From contig CALJGU010000050.1 of the NCBI GenBank assembly GCA_938075565.1, positions 31,169 through 95,168 on the forward strand: DNA of 64,000 nt. Direction: 5' to 3'. Positions within the stretch are counted from its first letter, which is position 1, and every line of letters begins with the position of its first letter. The notes beneath the pieces were generated by a model. The model worked only from the letters and a program-made list of their open reading frames with translations, was not told the DNA's origin and made no database searches. The position numbers were made by a program, and so were the translations under genes. Positions 61,940-64,000 of this stretch are shown piece by piece. Origin of the DNA: an uncultured Opitutales bacterium (lineage in GTDB: Bacteria; Verrucomicrobiota; Verrucomicrobiia; Opitutales; UBA2995).

Positions 61940-63799
61940 TTATTGATGGCTATATCCTGGAATTAAATAGCCGAGGCGACGATTCACGTCAGAACGTTCT
62001 TCCTTACGCCACTCAGCTGGAAATATCTCAGGATCAATATCGAATTCGTATCCCTTGAGATCCTTCAGAAGCACTACTGAATTCAGAGTTAAAAACGCTT
62101 CCACTTCGTTGTTTGGATTGGAGAGCACTTCAACGAAAACGGGTGAAGGTTCCTGTGCTCCGATCAGCCCGAGAAACTCAGCTGCGCGGATCCGCACCAA
62201 GTTTTCAGAATCCTTTGCAGCCATCATCTTCGCTTTCTCAGTGAAACTGGCCGCTTCTTCATAAAAGGAACTACAAACGATCAGTCCCCAATAACGGGCC
62301 CAAGGATCCCTCGCATTCAATGCCTTTTCAATTCCGGCCTTAGCTTCATCAAACGAAAGCAAACTCAGATCAGCAATATCCACCAAACTCGAGATTCTCT
62401 CACTGTTCTTTTTTCCGAATTCGACAGGGCTATCAAAGGCTTCTTCCCACAAAACACTTTCAGGAAACATGCTCAGGTCGTTGATCGACTTTACCTTGTT
62501 GGTGAGTCGTTCACGCATGCTTTTTAAAACGACGGCATACTCGGGGTCGTCTGCGAGATTATTTACTTCATGCGGATCTACCTCCACATCGTAAAGTGCT
62601 TCCGCAGCTCGAGGCTGGAAGAATTGGCTCTGAACGTCGTTCAACTTACCCGCTTGGTACAATTCCCACCATTCCATGTAAGCCAGCATGCGGTAGCGGT
62701 ACTGATTCCATAGTCCATCAAAATTGAAAGGCTGGTAGTTCCGCTGGTAAGTGTACTTTCCTTTTCGAAGAGTCCGAACCGGATCATATTTCTCATCCAT
62801 ACGGTCGGCGTAACCAAAGGACTCATCCCGCTCATTCAATTCGTCAAAGTCGACACCTTCGCCCAAGAAAGGAACCCCGTCCATATGTGCAGGCACATCT
62901 ATTCCAACCAAATTGAGCAAGGTGGGAGCAAAGTCTATAAAACTGACAAAACCTTTGATGCGCGTACCTAGTTTTGCATCGACCAAGTGCTTCCAGTTTT
63001 CGGGCACGTATACAACGAGTGGTACGTGAAGACCACTTTCATAGGCGTACCCTTTTCCGCGAGGTAGCACGCCCCCATGATCACCGTAGTAAAAAATAAA
63101 AGTGTCATCGAGAACACCATCTTCCTCCAACATTGCGATATAATCGCCGTGGTAATCATCGACTTTTTTGTGGTTATCCAGGTAACGGGCATGGGTGTAA
63201 CGGAAGGTCGGGGTATCAGGAAAATAAGGCGCTAATTTAACCGAGTCAGATGAAGTGCTATTTTTAACGGTGGCCATCTCTTCGGCTGAAAAGTGCAAGC
63301 TACTTTCGTGAGTGAGTGTTGTATTCTGCACATGGAAAAACGGCTGTCCTGGTTTCCGATTCCGCCAGGTGGCTTTGGCGGATGATTCGTCCCACCCTCC
63401 TTTATCGATGACATTATAATCCTGCTTGGAGTTGTTGGTGGTATAGTAGCCGGCCTCTTTTAGATACCAGGGATACATACGACCGCCATCAGGCATGGGA
63501 ACCATTTTAGACCGTCGGTGAAATTGCGCTCCGATACGTGGACCGTACGCTCCGGTGAGCAAGGTCGTCCGAGCAACCGAACAAACCGGCGCATTTGAGA
63601 AGGCATGCTCAAAGACCAATCCATGTTCAGCCAACTTCTCGATGTGCGGCATTGCGGCCCCATTCTCATCGTAAAGTTTCACATAGTGAACAGAATTATC
63701 TTCGGAGGTCAGCCAAACGATGTTGGGGCGATCTGCCGCAGAGAGAGTCAGTATGCCATATAAGGCAAGGGAAGTTATGATTCGAAGGGTAAGCTTCAT
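61940..63799 (-). CDS. Sulfatase with C-S-V-A-R active site and C-terminal alpha-helical repeat region, exported
   Basis: The track start at 63898 adds 33 residues before an obvious signal peptide; ATG 63799 (MKLTLRIITSLALYGILTLSAADRP) gives 619 residues. NIVWLTSEDNSVHYVKLY replaces the usual SDD metal motif with SED, and C73-S-V-A-R-TTLLTG has valine where proline is normal. FYYGDHGGVLPRGKGYAYESGLHVPLVV is intact. After about residue 470 a helical region (DPWARYWGLIVCSSFYEEAASF, NEVEAFLTLNSVVLLK) resembles HEAT repeats. It belongs to a distinct sulfatase subfamily from the other six. The substrate is unknown. Confidence 0.92.
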   Translation of the reverse strand: MKLTLRIITSLALYGILTLSAADRPNIVWLTSEDNSVHYVKLYDENGAAMPHIEKLAEHGLVFEHAFSNAPVCSVARTTLLTGAYGPRIGAQFHRRSKMVPMPDGGRMYPWYLKEAGYYTTNNSKQDYNVIDKGGWDESSAKATWRNRKPGQPFFHVQNTTLTHESSLHFSAEEMATVKNSTSSDSVKLAPYFPDTPTFRYTHARYLDNHKKVDDYHGDYIAMLEEDGVLDDTFIFYYGDHGGVLPRGKGYAYESGLHVPLVVYVPENWKHLVDAKLGTRIKGFVSFIDFAPTLLNLVGIDVPAHMDGVPFLGEGVDFDELNERDESFGYADRMDEKYDPVRTLRKGKYTYQRNYQPFNFDGLWNQYRYRMLAYMEWWELYQAGKLNDVQSQFFQPRAAEALYDVEVDPHEVNNLADDPEYAVVLKSMRERLTNKVKSINDLSMFPESVLWEEAFDSPVEFGKKNSERISSLVDIADLSLLSFDEAKAGIEKALNARDPWARYWGLIVCSSFYEEAASFTEKAKMMAAKDSENLVRIRAAEFLGLIGAQEPSPVFVEVLSNPNNEVEAFLTLNSVVLLKDLKGYEFDIDPEIFPAEWRKEERSDVNRRLGYLIPGYSHQ

Positions 63800-64000
63800 A
63801 GTGTGATTCGAGTAAATTAGCCCTCTATTAATTAAGAAAGGTTTGAGGAGTGGCAATACCTTTGACCCAGCCAATGCCACCCTTTGCAAATCAATCAAAC
63901 CCGGTCTTGATGCATGGAGGACATTAAGATCATATTCCTAATACACAAAGCGGGATACTCAGATTCCCCCACTTCACTCACCCTATGGATACTCTCATCT

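Noticed and set aside
63985-64000. Possible ATG of a further plus-strand gene at the window end
   Set aside because: Only five codons are inside the window; nothing can be supported.
1-64000. CRISPR arrays, tRNA, rRNA, prophage or transposase genes
   Set aside because: I looked for regular short repeats, tRNA-like arms and recombinase motifs and saw none; the repeats present are isolated palindromes.

Overview
The window looks like a chromosomal segment from a marine Verrucomicrobiota bacterium, most likely from the Opitutales/Puniceicoccales side. The reasons are a TonB-dependent receptor whose mature N-terminus carries the ELSPFSVEAS-type motif common in that group, PVC-type heme-binding proteins (a sorbosone-dehydrogenase-like protein with HEAT repeats and CxxCH, and an ankyrin/cytochrome protein), seven sulfatases, many Gfo/Idh/MocA oxidoreductases, and moderate GC. 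No rRNA, tRNA, CRISPR array, phage region or transposase was seen. The lineage call is inference from gene content.

Layout. 1-232 is the start of an ABC transporter ATPase on the minus strand, cut by the window edge. 434-3838 is a decaying block: a frameshifted ankyrin/cytochrome gene and an intradiol-dioxygenase gene whose single 319-codon frame is interrupted by four stop codons. 4498-6399 (minus) carries an AAC(6')-like acetyltransferase, a CPBP membrane protease and a spermidine-synthase-like protein. 6474-9794 encodes a large PVC-type dehydrogenase/cytochrome lipoprotein. 9859-13206 is a threonine-degradation module (kbl, tdh) with a divergent XRE-cupin regulator. 13216-14812 is a CDP-glucose 4,6-dehydratase/epimerase pair. 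15012-21067 (plus) has a Tat-exported oxidoreductase, a sulfatase and a complete TctCBA transporter. 21874-25575 is the TonB receptor with a strong terminator. 25865 (minus) is an AraC regulator.

From 26904 to 45497 every gene is on the plus strand with short gaps or 4-bp overlaps. The order is a NagB fused to a degenerate deacetylase, oxidoreductase, isomerase, sodium symporter, sulfatase, GH109-like enzyme, NagX/HGSNAT-like acetyltransferase, sulfatase, BNR sialidase-like lipoprotein, sulfatase, oxidoreductase, MFS transporter and oxidoreductase. This reads as one ~18.6-kb operon, or a few consecutive ones, for a sulfated amino-sugar glycan. Then come an aldolase, a DUF1080 lipoprotein, another sulfatase, two RDD paralogues flanking a HigBA toxin-antitoxin pair, a dipeptidase and a DSD1-like amino acid enzyme separated by a GxxExxY cassette, an oxidoreductase plus PIG-L deacetylase, a second nag operon (isomerase, nagB, nagA, Nramp-like transporter), and two more sulfatases around a DUF2007 protein.

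How the genes fit together. The receptor, sulfatases, sialidase-like protein and GH109-like enzyme would import or trim a sulfated amino-sugar polymer. Symporter, MFS and Tct systems would take up products, and NagA/NagB would feed glucosamine into glycolysis. The many NAD(P)-dependent oxidoreductases, TIM-barrel isomerases and the DUF1080 protein suggest an oxidative (3-keto) glycan route in parallel; only one GH109-like and one sialidase-like candidate glycosidase were seen. Two families of small dispersed palindromes sit at gene 3' ends, and in two cases they supply the stop codon.
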